Shown piece by piece: positions 43,825 through 57,180 of a stretch of 64,000 nucleotides of DNA. The translations under genes and the position numbers were made by a program. This DNA comes from Diphasiastrum complanatum. Lineage: Eukaryota > Streptophyta > Lycopodiopsida > Lycopodiales > Lycopodiaceae. The DNA is taken from contig MU831827.1 of assembly GCA_029204225.1 (NCBI GenBank), positions 1 through 64,000 of the forward strand, given 5' to 3'. Below the pieces are notes generated by a model. It was not told the origin of the DNA. It saw only the letters and a list, made by a program, of their open reading frames with translations, and made no database searches. Positions within the stretch are counted from its first letter, which is position 1; each line of letters begins with the position of its first letter.

Positions 43825-44302
43825 CTGATTAATAACCGGTAACCGTGTGATGGACTCAAGGCCGCATGAAGCATGACATCATCGGCATCACCACCACAAT
43901 AAGAGTCATCGTTGAGGCGAGTCCTCCTACGATCTCTCTTTTCCCTGTTGAGTTGTTGGGAAGAGGCACTGGCATTATAGTGTGCGGGGGTGGGTCGACT
44001 CATGCCAAATAGACCCTCATGAAAGTGGGGAACACCTCGGTCAGAGGGTTGTGGGGAATGGATCTCCTCAAAACGAGAAGATGTGGACAACCTACCTGAA
44101 CTTCGTGCATCCCAACAAGCTCGTAGTCTCTCCATGATCCTACGCCTACACGCAAGGGGGACATCCCATCCATATAACTGAGGAACTCATCGTCACTCAT
44201 GGATGAAAAACGGGATGACCAGCGACTGCAGCCAGATCCGTGACTTGGAGATGTGTCATGAGACATTGAGGATACGATTGGGATAATCTCTGCAAGCAAC
44301 AA
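43825..44302 (-). other. Unassigned minus-strand frames
   Basis: A 100-codon frame (44302-44000) has a Ser-rich start with SHDTSPSHGSG and SSMSDDEFLSYMDGM. A second frame overlaps it. No domain is recognised and continuity with Gypsy I Pol is not shown. It could be a fragment of another transposon. Confidence 0.25.
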
Positions 44303-45029
44303 AAGATATTTTTAGAAAATACAACCATATAGAGTTAATGAGTGCAAGAAATAAACTCAAATAAATGAGTTAAGGGTTTAGGGTCGAACAAAAAAAGTGA
44401 CTCTTTGCATTCAACCATAGATGAATAAATTATAGTACACCACAATAATCACACGTTAACCACAATAATTACACTTTATAATAAATAAGTTAAACATTTG
44501 TACATGGTTTAGGGACAAATACAATTCAATTACATAACTAGTCAAGGTTCAAGATTATATAAAAAACTAGCTGCATCGAAAGATGGTTGGCAAATGTACG
44601 AATAAAAATGATAGATGTAAAAATATGTACACGTGTTTGTAAACATGGAAAAGCTAGCTATAGAGCCACAACACTAGCTAGATTTATCTAATTCCTCCTC
44701 ATCATCTCTGTCATGTGGAGCGTGTTCTTCCTGCATGCACAAGACACATGAATTAGGCTTCCAAAGAATTGTATGGGAGTGGGAGAGAATATCAAGTTTA
44801 AAGATCATAAAATGGATTTGATGTTGTATCTGAGGAGCAGCATCCTAGTTTATACGCATGCCCTGCCTCTCCAATATTGCCTGCATATTGTGGGCATACG
44901 CAAATGGCATACTCGTCATGTGTGGGAGAACGCCCCCATGGCGGACCGCTGCACAAGCATTCCAAATTATGATCATATAAAGAGAGCATTTTATTCCAAC
45001 GTGTCTTACGATAATCAAGATACTATGAA
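44303..45029. other. Stretch without a supported gene
   Basis: AT-rich sequence with CACAATAATTACAC repeats near 44440-44480. Short frames at 44773-45033 show no domain. Confidence 0.35.
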
Positions 45030-45880
45030 TTAGGGTAGCATAAACTAGTAATCATGAAACATAAACGAATGGCATCATAAGTTTACATGCACACGCACAC
45101 ACACACACAAACACCCTAAACTCTAAAACCTAAACACACACGAAGAGAAAAAAAAGAAAGAATATTTTAGAATGCTAATCAAAACTCCCGATGTCACAGT
45201 CCTACTTCTAGGATCCAACTCTAAGCATGGGTGGTGGATAAACCAACCCAAAGGGAATGGGTGGTGGATAAACCAACCCCACCAAACCTAGATCGTATGG
45301 ATCTAGCCCCCAAGCTATGGATCAATCACAGTCATGAAAGAGAAATCACACTAGCAGCATGTAGCTATCAATCATAGAATCAAGCATACACTAGTGAGAG
45401 CCCAATAGGTATACTTATACCCTCGAAGGCCCATGCACCACTAGTAGTGCACTATGACACCTCACTAGACACCTCTGCAGCCTATCTAGGCCACATCATC
45501 CAGTTCTCCAATGACTCACTGAAAGACCCACACCAACTCCACCACCATGTGTTTAGGCCTATAGCCATTAATTACGACCATGTATACATAAGAGCCCCAA
45601 TTCTCTTATAGTCACAATTAACTTACGGGTTGTTGGTCTACCGATTTCTAGCATGGACACGCTATCTGACACCCATACCGTAAGATTATATCCTATTCCA
45701 GAATGTCACCACATGCTCTCTCCCTATGGCATTTGGGCTTTCTTGTGAAACTTATCGTCCAACAAGAAACATTTGATTCACGCCTTTAACGAAAGAAAAC
45801 AACGGCTACACATCTTCCTAGAATTGAGAGTGTTAGTTACCTTTAACTCTTCCATGATCTCTCTCTCCTTAAGCATGAAA
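45030..45880. repeat. Tandem unit 1, split by a J solo LTR
   Basis: 45030-45191 and 45672-45880 together match 46015-46345. Shared blocks are ATCATGAAACATAAA, a CA-rich run, GCTAATCAAAACTCCCGA, CCGTAAGATTATATCC and CCAACAAGAAACATTTGA. Confidence 0.8.
45192..45671 (-). mobile_element. J-family solo LTR (480 bases) in tandem unit 1
   Basis: It matches the reverse complement of the J LTR at 38871-39167 plus 39925-40113. It starts TGTCACAG and ends CTGACA on the plus strand. Flanks are CCCGA and CCCAT, a decayed target duplication; the uninterrupted site is preserved in unit 2 (around 46158). A 30-base internal duplication (ATGGGTGGTGGATAAACC) lies at 45226-45280. Confidence 0.8.
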
Positions 45881-46004
45881 CATAACTAATAGATAACACA
45901 TAAATTATCTGCAAATTAAAGTAACAAGAGTAAATTAAGATCCTACAATTCAGAGTACCATGAACTAGTAAGCATGAAACATAAATCAAGATACTACGAA
46001 TTAG

Positions 46005-47355
<1,351 letters not shown>

Positions 47356-47444
47356 GGCTAGCCATGTAGTGATGCACGTAGGCATGACTCACAAATGTAG
47401 GTGTAATCCGATCCATGCCTACATCCATCATTACATGGCTAGCC
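47356..47444. repeat. Inverted repeat with 31-base arms
   Basis: The left arm 47356-47386 (GGCTAGCCATGTAGTGATG...) pairs with the right arm 47414-47444 (...CATCATTACATGGCTAGCC) with about three mismatches and a 27-base loop. A direct duplication of GATTGCAGTTGGCCTTGTC-like sequence follows (about 47458-47530). Confidence 0.7.
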
Positions 47445-47744
47445 TTGCTCTTCACAAGATTGCAGTTGGCCTTGTCACAAACCAATGAGCATGGATCATA
47501 AAATTGCAGTTGGCCTTGTCCCAAATATAAATGAGCAGGGATTTAATTAGAATGATCTTAAAATTTGGCTTAATCTATCTTGTATTACTAAATTCGAGAG
47601 ACTAGTCGCACTAGCTATAGACTCAAATTTAGCTATTATATACATGTCTTGTATTTGTCTCAATGCATTCAATTAGTTTGTTTTATGTATTGTTGATGAT
47701 TTCTAATTTTGTGTTCCATACCATTGGCAACTGTCAAGGTGCAC

Positions 47745-48490
47745 CGATGCAGATGGCAAGTTCACGTTCCTCATCTTCAGATCAGGAGACAGGACAATCA
47801 CATATTGGATCAGAGGCTTGGTTACACCAGAAAATACCATGCCCATGTACACGATTTAAGTATGCACTACGACGAGAGCGACGTACCACTATATCACACG
47901 TTCACATGTATGGAAAGATTGAGAGATAGTCATTATTTGTGCGGACGGAAGTCGATTCTTCAGTGAGTTTTAATTTGCAATGCACTTTGTATTAAACATA
48001 ATTGCACGACGCTCATTTTCCATGTATGTTGTTTGGCACCCTTTTTGATTGGAAGAATATTATGTTATTCTTGACTGTTGTTGCACTTGTATTGTGTAGA
48101 ACGATGACTCACACTCACATGACTATCGAAGAATTTAACTAGATGTTGCCATGCAATCCGCAAGATTCAGATGTGCAAGCGCACGAGAGCCACCACTTTC
48201 CTCACATACACCACCCGTGGACTTGGACGAAGATATGTCCCGAGGAGACACAGTACATGAGAATGTCTCATTCACAGCGCATGATCACGAGGGGTGACAT
48301 GGATGACATGATGGATGCATTCTTCACAAACCCACCCGAGGCCACATTGACAAGGGAAGAAGAGGTGATGCATGGCTTGGCCTCCACTCCTTTTTACGAG
48401 GGTGTACAAATGTCAAAGTTTTGAGCTTGTTTGCTACTTTTGAACTTGCAAACTATGGGTGGTCGGATGCGAGCGTCACGGAGTTGTTTG
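47745..48490 (+). pseudogene. CACTA (En/Spm) TNP2-like transposase fragment
   Basis: One frame has a Ser-rich start and KIPCPCTRFKYALRR...HVHMYG, resembling the transposase-associated CPC-x2-C...HL..YG module, though the third cysteine is Phe. Further on, broken frames give EEVMHGLASTPFYEGVQMSKF then LLLLNLQTM and GWSDASVTELF, in the order seen upstream of the TNP2 catalytic domain. Stops and frame changes interrupt it, with possible introns at 47960-48095. The catalytic domain is absent. Confidence 0.5.
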
Positions 48491-49859
48491 TGTAAGCTTG
48501 CTAGCTTTATGTGTGTTATAGACAAATTGCTCTCATCTCATTCTTGTGGTTTACATTAGTGGTTTAGAGTTTGTGAGGCATATTATGTTTTGTAAATGTG
48601 TAATACACTTTGTTTGAAAAGAAATAATACGTCTAAAATTTTCAACTTTTGCAAAAGAAATAACATAAGTTGGTTTCAAGGAAAAGAGCTGCAAGAGAGA
48701 TCGAGAATATTATTGATAGGATAAATCACATGAATATTGATTTTTGATCCTCATTATGTGACAAAAATTAACAGAATAGTCTTTGTACATTTAGTGCATT
48801 TGCAACTTTCATTTGTGATGTAGTGGTGTCTGGGCTTTCCAAAGGGCAATATACTATATCACATCCTTAACCAAATCGGAGTACACCACTATTACAAATA
48901 AAAAATTATGAAATAAATCAATATACATACATGTGATGGATCAACAGGTGCTCTATGTCGACTTGTGGAAGGGCTTGAAGATGAACCAGTCAATAGTTGT
49001 TCATTGAACTTTAATCTTGCTTGCTCTTTTTGAAGGAAGCGAGGAGGGAGGAAGTGATGATGAGTAGAACTTTAAATTTGAATGTAAGGCCTTGTAGAAG
49101 GCAATGGATGAAGGGGGAATTCATTCTCTCATCAATGTACTCTTTTTGAGATCAATATAATGTTTTGCCACTACGTCATTCTTGCAAAAATGTTGAATGC
49201 ATATCTTTTTACTTCATGAATGCATATGTATAGTCTATTGAATGCAAATATATCTATTGATGAATTCAATGCAATGTATAGTCTATTGAATGCAAATGCA
49301 TCTATTGATGAATTCAATGCAATGTATCTATTTTAGCACATGATTTGCATGCTAGAATGCACAATGGTAATGGAAAGCACAATGGAAAGTAATGGAAACC
49401 ACAATACAATGCATCAATAGATAACACATTAAGCTATTCACTAAATATCAAATGAACCAAGATAAATGTGAATTTACCTTTACTAGTGTATCTCTATTGT
49501 TTTGCAATCTTTTCGTTTCCATTTGCATGCACTTGATCTTTCAATACTTTGCAATAAAAGCTCTTTTATATTTCTCATATCCAAGCCTACATCACAAAAA
49601 AAAAGATCTTGAAACTTATACTAAAGGATTATGATCACAAAGCAAATACAACTAACATCCATCAATGGACTAAAAATACAAAACGCTATCAATGTTCATC
49701 AAAAAACTATCCATATTCTCACTCACATTCATCCCCATCTCATCCTTACTCCCATATCTTTTTCTCTCTCTCACACAAAAGACAAAAGAAGTCGACATCT
49801 AGTTTAGGAGCAAACTACATTTTAGTTCACGTGCCAAATTTTTATTTGGTCAAAATAAT
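48491..49859. other. Stretch without a gene, one short tandem repeat
   Basis: A 48-base unit (TGTATAGTCTATTGAATGC...) is duplicated at 49227-49274 and 49275-49322. No gene is recognised. Confidence 0.5.
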
Positions 49860-50330
49860 TTGCGTGGACTATCCACGCGTGGATAATCCACAAAAAAATT
49901 TAGAGAGTTGGATGTGTGGATACCTCGTGGATATAAAAGAAAATTTATCCATGGCCCCAACTCTTTGGAGTTTATGTGGATAAAATTTTTTTGCGTGGAA
50001 CATCCATGCGTGCATAATTTGCCACGCGATATCCACACGAAAGCCGAGTCTAAATTGTTTTGCATCTTACTATGGCATGGATAATCCACGCGTGGATAGT
50101 CCAGACAAAAAAACAATTCCCCTCCTCGGGATCGATCGTCGGAGGTTACGCCGGTGGCTAGTCGTCAGAGTTGGTGTGAAAGATCCACGTGTGGATTATC
50201 CATGTGATTTGAATTGCACGGTCTCTGGTGAATTATGGACAATTATTGCCAGAAATGATATCCGCGTGGAACATCCACGGGTGGAAAATCCACGTGTATA
50301 TCCACTCCAATCCACGACTATATCTACGTA
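49860..50330. repeat. Cluster of CCACGCGTGG palindromes (ATCCACGCGTGGAT type)
   Basis: Exact ATCCACGCGTGGAT palindromes are centred at 49878 and 50090. At least ten diverged or half copies (ATCCACGTGTGGAT, GCGTGGAACATCCA, TTATCCATG, ATCCACAC) lie between. The 10-base core equals that of the 36430-36870 cluster while the flanking bases differ. Confidence 0.75.
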
Positions 50331-50396
50331 AATTGTTTTTGGCCGCGCGACCTCCTTTGTATTGTGCATGGATATTTGCTTCTTGTGTTCGTATGA

Positions 50397-50918
50397 TTAT
50401 GGTTGAGAAACCACCATTAATTGATGTCCAGGTGGTTACTCGCCATAAAGACAAAGGGAAGGTAGTGAGGCAAGATGCCTATGAGGACGATGTGGGGCCA
50501 AGTACTAGCCAAATATCTAATACAGATGTCGGTCAGACGACTAGAGTCATGCATGAAGTGCTGACTCAACTACAACAGTCTCAAGGAACTAATTTCTCTC
50601 AAGAATTAGTTGACATTGTTGCTGATCAAATTAAAAATTTTGTCAACAATTATAAATTTCAGGTGACAATTGGTCAACTGATCCAGATTGCACCTTATTT
50701 GGTGAAATATATCCGTGCCAAGATGCTTGGGTGTAAGTTACTGAAAGGAGTACCTTCAGCAGCGGTTAACACCATTGTGCAATCCACTGAACAGGACATT
50801 GTTCTGACATTGGAGATTAACATTCAAGACATAGATATCCGAGGCGTCTAGATCGATAGAGGAGCAAGTGTCAATATAATTTATGAGGACACGTACAAGA
50901 TATTTACAATATACCCTC
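50397..50918 (+). pseudogene. Gypsy K, Gag end and protease (cut by Copia A)
   Basis: The frame reads VEKPPLIDVQVVTRHKDKG..., a linker with TIGQLIQIAPYLVKYIR and then an LEINIQDIDIRGV segment. A TAG stop is followed in frame by IDRGASVNIIYEDTYKIF, a retropepsin-like active-site region (usually D-S/G-G-A-S) with Arg in place of the small residue. Sequence stops at the Copia A target duplication and continues at 57778. An apparent start codon at 50228 lies in the palindrome cluster and is not part of the gene. Confidence 0.65.
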
Positions 50919-50923
50919 ACAAA

Positions 50924-51591
50924 TGTCGCAAAACTATCGCAAAATTTTCATGAATTCTATTCTATTCGCATTCATTTGATTTTTTTTTTTGCGGAAGTAC
51001 TTCAAGATTCTAAGCAAGCGACGACAGATCACAAAACGCAAAAATTCAAGCAATCAAGATGATGAGAACAATGAAAATGGAGAAGAGAGCAATTGTTTTA
51101 TCAGTTTCAGAGTTTAGAGTGAGTTGGTCAGTGTCTCACTTGTTGGCGACCTGACGCTCAGCTCGATCGATGTGTTCTGCTCGTTGGCAGACTTTCATGC
51201 ACAACTATAATCTCTATTTTTTGTCTCTCTGTTTTCTTCCTCCATTCTATCTCGTGTTGATCCAGAATGTATATTTATATCCACTGTGTGGAGTTTACAA
51301 GAGAGTTAAAACAAAGTATTACAAGACAAGTCTACGCTAATCAACTAGTTAGTTATTCTCTGCTATTGCTGACTCTTTCAGATGAGCGTGAGGTACAAGA
51401 TTCCACGCTCGTCGAGCTGCCACCTAGCAGCGCGAATTGTTTTCTTTTGCTTCGTGTCTCTTCGTTTCATTTCGTGGTCATCAGGGTCGAATTTTGAATA
51501 CTTTTCTTTCGACCTTTGGGGTATGTTCGCCCTTCGCCTTTCATTTTGTTTCGCTTCGTGACAAAGTTGCAGGAGTTCACAATTTTTGACA
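50924..51591 (-). repeat. 3' LTR of Copia A
   Basis: The minus-strand tip is TGTCAAAAATTGTGAACTCC, next to polypurine CAAGAGGAAG (complement of 51592-51601). The half nearest the polypurine tract matches 57390-57772 closely; the other half has diverged. Confidence 0.85.
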
Positions 51592-54500
51592 CTTCCTCTT
51601 GAACCTTGCAACTTTGTATATTCAATCCAATTTTCTTTCTTTGCCTTGCAAAGAGTAGTTTGTCGAGCGACTTTGTCAACAGATCTGCAATCATATCTTC
51701 AGACTTTATGTACTAAACTCTGAGCTCTCCTTTTGAAATCAAGTATCTAATGTGGTGGTACTTCAGAGGTATATGTTTTGTCCTTGAATGGAAGATAGAA
51801 TCCTGGGATAGATATATGGCACTTTGGAAATCCATCATCATTGTGCTTGGTTCTCCTTGTGTATGCCAATTGCCTCCAACATCATCTGCAACCATACTAC
51901 CTCGTTCGCCATCTTTGAAGCTGCGGCATATTCAACTTCGCATGAGGATTGAGCTACCAGAGTTTGCTTCTTGCAGGTCCAGCTGATTGCTGCTCCACAT
52001 GCAATCAAACAACTTCCTATCACGGACTTGTTATCATCTTTGCAACTTGTCCAGCTTGCATCACTGTAGTGGTGCAGCTCTAATCCCTTGTCTTCTTTGT
52101 CTACTTTGTAGGTAAATCCCATATTTTGGGTGCCCTTTAGATATTGCAGGATTTGTTTCACCATTTTCTAATGCGTCTGCCAAGACTTGAAGAGAATTGG
52201 CTTAAAGCATAGACAGAGAAAGTCAAATCGGGCCTGGTACAGATTGTGAGGTACATTAGACTACCAATTAGGTTTTGGTAGGGTATATATTCCATCTTTT
52301 GTCTCTCCTTATCTTTATTTGGGCAATCCTGCTTCGTTAGTTTGGCTCCAACTATTATTGGTGTGGCTTTCTCTTTGCAGTGCATCATTCGGTACTACTT
52401 CAGCACTTTTTGAGTGTCTTTAGACTGGCTCAGATGCATTTCTCTTCTTGTTTGATCTCTTTTGATCTCCAGCCCAAGGCATTTTGTGTGACATCTGATT
52501 TGATTTTTCTTTTGTAAACCCATTTGCAGTCAACTATCTTTTTATTTTCAGGCAGTGGATCTAGTGTCCATGCCTCATTTTGCCTCGTTGATTCGATTCC
52601 TTCTGACATTGCCTGCTTCCAAAATTTTCCCTCTAGACTTTGGACAGCTTCTAGATACGTAGTTGGCTCTTCATGAAGCTGCAGTATTCGAATTCTGTGT
52701 CTTCGCTCCATTGAAGATTGTCAATGTATCGATCTGGAGGTCTCTTTGTCTTGTCGACCTTCTGGGTCTGATTCATCGTTGCTTGAATGTTTCTTCTTCG
52801 TTGAGTTGATTTTCGGCTTCCTGCTGCTCTAGAGTCTAGGGCTCAATATTCTGATTTGATATTTGTCCTTGATCTCCCTCTTGAATCGGCAGTAGTGTGA
52901 AGATCTCATGGCCTTTTTATCCTTCAATCCAGGAAATGTGGACTCATCGAACTTCACATCTCTTCTAGACACAACTTTCTTCGTGGTTGGATTGTAGAGT
53001 CTGTACACTTGTGATCCATTCGAGTATCCGACCATGATTGTCTGTTCTGATTTTTCATCGAGCTTGTTTCTTTGTTCCTTTGGTATGTGCCTGTATGCTG
53101 CACATCCAAATACACACACGTATGACAGATCAGACTTTCTGCCTATCCACATTTCGTACGGTGTTTTGTTTTCCAGGGCTGTCATCACTGATCTGCATAG
53201 GTGTATTGCTGCAGCTATTGCCTTAGTCCAAAATTGACCTGACAATCGAGCCTGTGCCATCATGCATCTAGCTCCTTCGACTAGCGTCTTGTTTCTTCTT
53301 TCTACGACACCATTATATTCGAGTGTGTACGTAGGAGTGAATTGATGCTCTATACCTTGTTTTTGGTAGAATCTAGAAAATTTTGTGCTCTTGTACTCGC
53401 CTCCATTATCAGACCTGATGATCTGAATATTCTTGGAGGTGTGTCTCTCTGCAAATGCCACAAACTTTTTGAAAGAGTCAAACACTTTAGATTTTTTCTT
53501 CAGGTAGTAGATCATTGTCATCTGGCTGTAATCATCAATGAATGTCAGAAAATACCTCAAACTTGAGAGTGAATCAATTTTCATTGGTCCACAGACATCT
53601 GAGTGGACGAGCTCAAGAACTTCCTTGGCTCTTCTTCTCTCATGTATGAATGGATTCCGATGATATTTGTCTTTTTGACATGCTTCACAGAATTCAGTGT
53701 CGGGTCAAGATATCTTCAGACTTGTGACTATATCCTTTTTGCTCATGTCGTAGAGGCTCCTCATGTTTAGATGATACATTCTTTTGTGCCAGAGTTGATC
53801 TTTGTTTCTTGATGCATTTCGTATGCTATCAGAATTGCTGATTATTTTGGCTTGGTAGAGGTTTCCTTCTCTGCTTCCAATTGTCAGCAACTTGTTTGTC
53901 ATTTTCTCGATCATTCAGCATACATTGCCATCTCTTTTGTTGCAGGTGATGTGTGAGGTTGCTCCTGAATCAATGACTACATCGTAGTCTTGTTCAGTGT
54001 AGCTTGTTGAAGCTTCATCAAGTATCGTGAAAGCTTCATCACCTTTGTCTGCATCCTTGGACGTCTCTGTAACATTTGCTTTCTCATCTTTGTTCTTTCT
54101 TTTCGGGTTGAATCTGCAGTCCTATGAAGAGTGCCCCTTCTTCTTGCAGTGCATGCAAGGTATTGTTGGGTTGAACCAACATCTATTGGCTGTGTGTTCT
54201 GGTTTGTGATAGTGATCACAGGAAGAAGATTATTGGTTGTTGTTGCCTCTGCTCGAAGACTTTGTGTTTGTCCTGTTGAATATGGGCTTGTTCTTGTTAT
54301 TCTTCCTTCCCTTCGTAAAAAGAGCTTTCTCCTGATCATTGCTTCTCTCTCCTTTCTCCCTCATCAGTCTCTCATCAGCGACAAGACTGATTGCTCTTTT
54401 GAATGTCATATATGGTAGACTTAGTATGAGCATTCTTAATGGTTGATAGAACGCAGGTAGGGACTTCATGAAGTACATTAGCTGTTGTGGTGCTGGGACC

Positions 54501-54629
54501 TGGTGCTCCTGTCCTGATGCATCGAGTTGAGCGAACATCATTCTGATCTTCTCAACATGCCGATCCAACTGGTTGCCATCCCATCATATACATTGTAGCT
54601 GATTGTGAAGATGCATCACTAAAGTAGCA
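51467..54629 (-). pseudogene. Copia A Gag-Pol remnant lacking the RT catalytic core
   Basis: Broken minus-strand frames give Gag (DRHVEKIRMMFAQLDASG, 54560 down), pre-integrase LWHKRMYHLNMRSL (about 53800), integrase with FIDDYSQMTMIYYL, RSDNGGEYKS and NGVVERRNKTLVEG (53584-52829), and RT entry WTLDPLPENKKIVDCKWVYKRKI (about 52600). Sequence then jumps to the region after YVDD (RMMHCKEKATPI, YQNLIGSLMYLTICTRPDL), so the RT core is deleted around 52400-52480. RNase H follows with HHYSDASWTS and SSCEVEYAAAS, then SRTKHIPLKYHHIR. Several frameshifts are present. It belongs to a different Copia lineage from Copia-1 and C. Confidence 0.85.
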
Positions 54630-55329
54630 TGTGAAGAATTGCCAAAAATTGGCAAATCTAGCTTGATCAAAAACCATGTAGAATAGTGTAAATTGTGTAC
54701 ACAAGTGGGTCCCACACATGTGAGGCCATGATGCCACGTGGGAAACCCATCCTAATGTAGGCTAGGTCAAGTCCATAGGGTTGGTCATGTCATTTTGGTA
54801 GTGATTCCTAGTTTATAGGACCTAAATCCTAGATTTAAGGTGAAAATTTGACCAACTAGCTATCTCCAAGCATGACTCTAGGAAATAGACTAGGGTTTCA
54901 TTTTAGGTCAAGGAGAGTGAGTTAACTTCCTTATTACATTCTGGAAATCCACCTAACTTCAAGAAGGAATCGAATTTGCTATGTATTCCCTCTCTCCATA
55001 GTGAGAAGATAGAAAATTTTTGGAGCTCATTGGCAATCTCAAGCTAGTTCACTATGTACATTGAGTTTTTGTGATCCAAATGAAACCAAATCAATTTCTA
55101 CTTGTTTCTCAGGTTGAAGGCCGTACTAAAGCCTGTAGTACACACGTGTGGTCTTGTATCTCAATGTTAATCAATGCTTTTGATTGTTAATGCTTGTTGT
55201 TTGTCAAACTGCCAATCTAGATCAACTTTTTTGTGTCTAGTTTTTTGATAGATTGTTAAGCAAGCATCCAATCACTCTTGTGGATATTTTGTAGATCCAT
55301 TTATGGTCCTAAAGTACAGTACTTTCACA
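54630..55329 (+). repeat. 5' LTR of Copia B
   Basis: It starts TGTGAAGAATTGCCAAAAATTGGCAA, here cited in two overlapping parts (TGTGAAGAATTGCC, TTGCCAAAAATTGGCAA), the second an inverted repeat, and ends TTTCACA. The palindrome CACACGTGTG lies at 55141-55150. A neighbouring CACATGTG lies in the leader near 55493. Confidence 0.8.
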
Positions 55330-55341
55330 TGGTATCAGAGC
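55330..55341 (+). promoter_or_regulatory. Primer-binding site of Copia B
   Basis: TGGTATCAGAGC directly follows the LTR. The leader (55342-56108) has a near-duplicate block at about 55790-55860 and 55965-56035. Confidence 0.9.
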
Positions 55342-56108
55342 CAAGTACAAGAGCATAAGCCATTGATCTAATGCAAATCCATTTTTAGCAAGTTTTGGTG
55401 CTAAAAACTAGTATTGAGAGGGCAAGCTAGAATCTTGATTTTTGTGAAGAGATTTGATCCCAAACTTGGTAGGGGTCCAAATCCGTACTGTCCACATGTG
55501 TGGGCACCTCTTAACCTGCATTTAATGCATGGTATTCATTTGATCCAAAAAAATTCAATTTGTGAGCTATTGGTGTAATTTTTGGTGGAGATCCTAGGAT
55601 AATCTACCAAGATCATTTGCCATTGATTAGATTTGAATTTGTTTCATGAAATCTAATTAATCTAGGCTGAGTTCAAGTCCTATTAAGATTAAAAACAGGT
55701 CTTGAAAGTACACCAAGAAGGAAGAAAGAGATTAAGTCATTTTTTTGTCCAAAAATAGCCAAAATTGGCAAGATTTGATTGTAAGTAGATTTCACATCGT
55801 CTTATCTTCATTCCAACTTTGTGAGGGAGTGCTAGAACTGAGATTATAAGTCCATTTGTTGGATTAGAAATCTAATTTGAGTGAAAAACTACAAGAGAGA
55901 GACCTTAGTGAGTTTCTAGAGACAATCAAATCCATTTCTTGGCAAGATTTGTTTGAAAGTAGTTTTTACTTCATCTTATCTTCATTCCAGTTTTGTGAAA
56001 GAGTGATAGAACTATGATTATAAGTCCATTTGTTGGATTAGAAATCAAATTTGTGAAACACTGCAAGTGTGAGACCTTTGTGAGTTTCAAGTCAATCAAA
56101 TCTATTTC

Positions 56109-56981
56109 TTGTTTGTAGAAGTCACTAGTAAGATGGGATCTGCTGGAGCATACCTTCTAGAAGCTAGTGAGAGGTTGAATTCTACAAATTATGCTATTTG
56201 GAAGGTTAGAATGGAGTCACTCTTAGTGCTCCAAGACCTTTATGAGTTCTTGATTGAAGATGAAGATGAACCTCTAGGTGCACAAGAGTTAGCTAGATAC
56301 AAGAAGAGATCTAGGCTTGCACTTCATTGTGTGAAGATGAATGTGAGCAATGATTTGTTGAGAGAAGTATCAGCATGTACTAGTGCTAAAGAGGCTTGGG
56401 AGTCTTTAACATCAATCTATGAGTCTAGCAACACTTCTAGAGTTCTTATGCTTAGAAATCAAATTTTGCAAAGTATGAGAAGAAGTGAGGAGAGTGCACA
56501 TGATTATGTACTCAGAATCAAGTCTCTAAATAGGGAGTTGGCTTCCATTGGAGAGAAGATTCATGATGGAGAGCTTGTACAAATTGCCCTTAATGGTCTA
56601 GGAGATGACTTTGCAAATTTGTTCCAAAGTTTTGCCATCCAAGACACTTTGCCAACTATAGAAAAACTTCACAGTGTATTAGTGGCTGAAGAGTGTAGGA
56701 TGCTCCATGCAAAATCTAGGATGAGTTCCTTGTCTTTGCAGGATGGTGATGAGAAAGCCAATTTCTCAGTCAAGGGCAAAAAGAAGACCAATGGAAAGAA
56801 GAAGCATCCAAAGGAGGCCAAAGAAGAGGATGATGCATCAAGCTCAAAGGACAAGTCAAAGCAAAAATGCTTCTTTTGTGGAAGGAAGGGGCATTATGCA
56901 TCTGAATGCTACAAGAGGCTAAGAGCACAAGTGGAGGAGGACAAACAAGGAAACCTTGCAAAGGAGGAGGAGGAAAATTGA
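56109..56981 (+). pseudogene. Copia B Gag, truncated (290 codons)
   Basis: The Gag domain opens LEASERLNSTNYAIWKVRMES and continues through LALHCVKMN, ESAHDYVLRIKSLNREL and a Lys-rich linker to the knuckle CFFCGRKGHYASEC (about residues 254-267). It ends after LAKEEEEN with TGA at the truncation point. Either the ATG at 56109 or the later one at 56133 (MGSAGAYLL) could be used; the second aligns better with related proteins. Protease and all of Pol are absent. Gag itself has no internal stop, so it could still bind RNA if expressed, which is inference. Confidence 0.85.
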
Positions 56982-56985
56982 AGGT

Positions 56986-57180
56986 GTTAAAAAATATTTG
57001 GACTTTTGAACTGTCACAAAATTGTCGCAAACATTTCGCTAAAAAGTCAAGGGTATTTAATATAGTTGAACTTTTGAGCTGTCGTGAACATTTTGCCAAA
57101 AAGGTCGAGGGTGTTTAAAATAGTTGAACTTTTGGACTGTCGCAAAACTTTTGCAAACATTTTGCGAAGCCGTCTCGAGA
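56986..57180. repeat. Three tandem units of about 60-70 bases at the Copia A/B junction
   Basis: Units begin GGTGTTAAAA (about 56984), GGTATTTAATATAG (about 57051) and GGTGTTTAAAATAG (about 57110). Each holds GAACTTTTG-like and CTGTCGC/ATTTTGC blocks. The last merges into the LTR start TGTCGCAAAAC at 57138. Confidence 0.6.

Larger units (their letters stand above)
54630..56985 (+). mobile_element. Copia B, nested in Copia A, 3' truncated
   Basis: A 5' LTR of 700 bases (54630-55329) is followed by a primer-binding site, leader and gag. The element ends abruptly after the zinc knuckle region at about 56985, where Copia A LTR-related tandem repeats begin. The 3' half and its LTR are missing. 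Confidence 0.85.

Noticed and set aside
44773..45033. 86-codon plus-strand frame
   Set aside because: No domain, no codon bias noticed and it runs into the CA-rich tandem unit.
49850..50116. Frames rich in DYPRVD-type peptides
   Set aside because: The peptide repeat is the translation of the ATCCACGCGTGGAT palindromes on the minus strand.
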